Shown here in pieces: positions 13,424 through 14,120 of a stretch of DNA of 14,120 bases (within the stretch, counting starts at the first letter, position 1; each line of letters begins with the position of its first letter). Under the pieces are notes generated by a model, which worked only from the letters and a program-made list of their open reading frames with translations, had not been told where the DNA came from and did not search any database. The translations under genes were made by a program, and so were the position numbers. The DNA comes from Firmicutes bacterium CAG:24053_14 (GTDB taxonomy: Bacteria; Bacillota; Clostridia; Oscillospirales; Oscillospiraceae). The DNA is taken from the NCBI GenBank assembly GCA_001916715.1, contig MNSZ01000019.1, forward strand, positions 1 through 14,120, given 5' to 3'.

Positions 13424-13887
13424 GATGCCAGTGCGCCTCCTTTCTGTGCATAATATCGCCCCCGCGTTTTGGCTTTCCGCCGTTCTAAGAGCTTTCTGCT
13501 TTCTTCGATCACCTGCTTACAGTAATACTCGCCAAGATACCCAATGTGCGCTTCGGAAAGCGGCGCCATAATCAGATCGGCCAGCCATTGGTATGCGTCC
13601 TGCTTACTCATATAACCGGATTCATAAAGCTGGTCAAAATAATGGTGCGCTGTGCGGCGCAATGTACGCAGCTCGTGATTGGCCATACTGCCAACCGGAA
13701 TATTCGTGCCGGCATGGACGCGGACATACGAGTCGCATTCGGGATAGCGGGAACACACATAAAGCATGGTCCCTTTGGAATTATTGCGGTAGATCCCGTC
13801 TGCACTTCTGTACACAACAGGACTGCCGCAGTAGGGGCACCGCATCCCGCCCCGGTCAAACCCCTTTCTTTTCTTCTTTTTATTCAT
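13420..13887 (-). CDS. Zinc-ribbon protein resembling DUF3268
   Basis: This 155-aa protein starts at ATG 13887; GGAGG lies about 12 nt upstream and an in-frame TGA precedes it closely, so no longer start is possible. After a basic N-terminus (MNKKKKRKGFDRGG) comes a zinc-binding pattern Cys17-PY-Cys20 ... Cys45-SRYPE-Cys51 with the surrounding motifs MRCPYCGSPVVYRSADG and MLYVCSRYPECDSYV. This is characteristic of the zinc-finger-containing DUF3268 family, often found on mobile elements. The C-terminal half is helical and charged (EESRKLLERRKAKTRGRYYA). It is the first gene of the zinc-ribbon, sigma and signal-peptidase module and overlaps the sigma gene by 4 bp. Its function is unknown; nucleic-acid binding is likely. 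Confidence 0.8.
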   Translation of the reverse strand: MNKKKKRKGFDRGGMRCPYCGSPVVYRSADGIYRNNSKGTMLYVCSRYPECDSYVRVHAGTNIPVGSMANHELRTLRRTAHHYFDQLYESGYMSKQDAYQWLADLIMAPLSEAHIGYLGEYYCKQVIEESRKLLERRKAKTRGRYYAQKGGALAS

Positions 13888-13907
13888 AGTTCAATATTAC
13901 CTCCGAG

Positions 13908-13986
13908 AAAAATAAAAAGCCGGAAGAACTGCGTTAAAACATACAGCACAAATGATCACTGTATGGATTCAAGCAGCCTTCCGGCT
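13908..13986 (-). terminator. Terminator-like stem upstream of the zinc-ribbon gene
   Basis: On the minus strand AGCCGGAAG (13978-13986) pairs with CTTCCGGCT (13918-13926), followed by TTTTATTTTT. The 51-nt loop contains a second stem, CATACAG/CTGTATG (13940-13946 and 13959-13965). The large loop makes it either an unusual terminator for an upstream gene or a regulated leader of the zinc-ribbon operon. Confidence 0.55.
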
Positions 13987-14118
13987 ATCATATTCAATTG
14001 CCTGCGTTATTGTGGACTTGCTCAGTGCGCAAATCCGTAACGATTCCTTGCCTCTTCCCGAGACGAAGTCTGACGCCATACCATAGACGTATCGAGAGCC
14101 TGAACGCAAGCTCCTGCC
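13969..14118 (-). CDS. Possible C-terminal end of an unidentified gene (partial)
   Basis: An open frame enters from the right edge and ends in TGA at 13969, inside the terminator-like stem. It could start internally at ATG 14079 (MASDFVSGRGKESLRICALS, 36 aa). The other two minus frames are also open for 32-41 codons here, so choice of frame is uncertain. The sequence KSTITQAIEYDSRKAA looks protein-like, but I recognise no family. The stop lying in the 5' arm of the stem is consistent with a gene end. Confidence 0.25.
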   Translation of the reverse strand, partial: GRSLRSGSRYVYGMASDFVSGRGKESLRICALSKSTITQAIEYDSRKAA

Positions 14119-14120
14119 AC

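Noticed and set aside
1..14120. CRISPR array or tRNA genes
   Set aside because: No regularly spaced direct repeats and no tRNA-like cloverleaf were seen on either strand.

Overview
The window looks like a moderately GC-rich gut Bacillota genome (Clostridia, probably Oscillospirales). The clues are strong AGGAGG-type ribosome sites, Gram-positive signal peptides, dockerin and cohesin-like modules, InlB-type repeats, GLUG motifs and a Tn916-like tyrosine recombinase. This placement is inference from gene style; no rRNA or tRNA is present. Every confident gene lies on the minus strand, so the order of transcription is from high to low coordinates.

Right part (14120 to 12413): the end of an unknown reading frame, a terminator-like structure, then a compact module of a zinc-ribbon protein, a small sigma-70-like factor (start and stop overlap as ATGA) and a very short type I signal peptidase behind a hairpin. 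Middle (12350 to 10778): a tyrosine recombinase gene flanked by two 29-bp copies of a recombination-site-like sequence in INVERTED orientation. The same segment holds a perfect consensus promoter (TTGACA, 17 bp, TATAAT) that points outward through the right copy into a strong bidirectional terminator. The most economical reading is a self-encoded invertible promoter switch, caught with its promoter aimed at a terminator. In the other orientation the promoter would fire leftward toward the surface-protein genes.

Left of the switch (10778 to 9604): a small Cys/His-rich ORF, an intragenic hairpin/terminator, a basic protein with one homing-endonuclease-associated (HNH_repeat-like) domain whose start lies in a perfect 39-bp tandem duplication, and a 250-bp gap packed with hairpins. 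Far left (9603 to 1): four consecutive genes for exported surface proteins. These are a giant CADG/GLUG/dockerin protein, a cohesin-like plus dockerin protein, a membrane-anchored cohesin-like/InlB-repeat protein, and a CADG-type protein cut by the window edge. Together they could form a small non-catalytic dockerin-cohesin surface complex.

Two of the four surface genes are frameshifted. Two of the four lesions are exact short tandem duplications (13 bp and 4 bp) whose removal restores the frame; the others are single-base losses. Either the locus is decaying, or slipped-strand changes switch these genes, or some single-base lesions are assembly errors.
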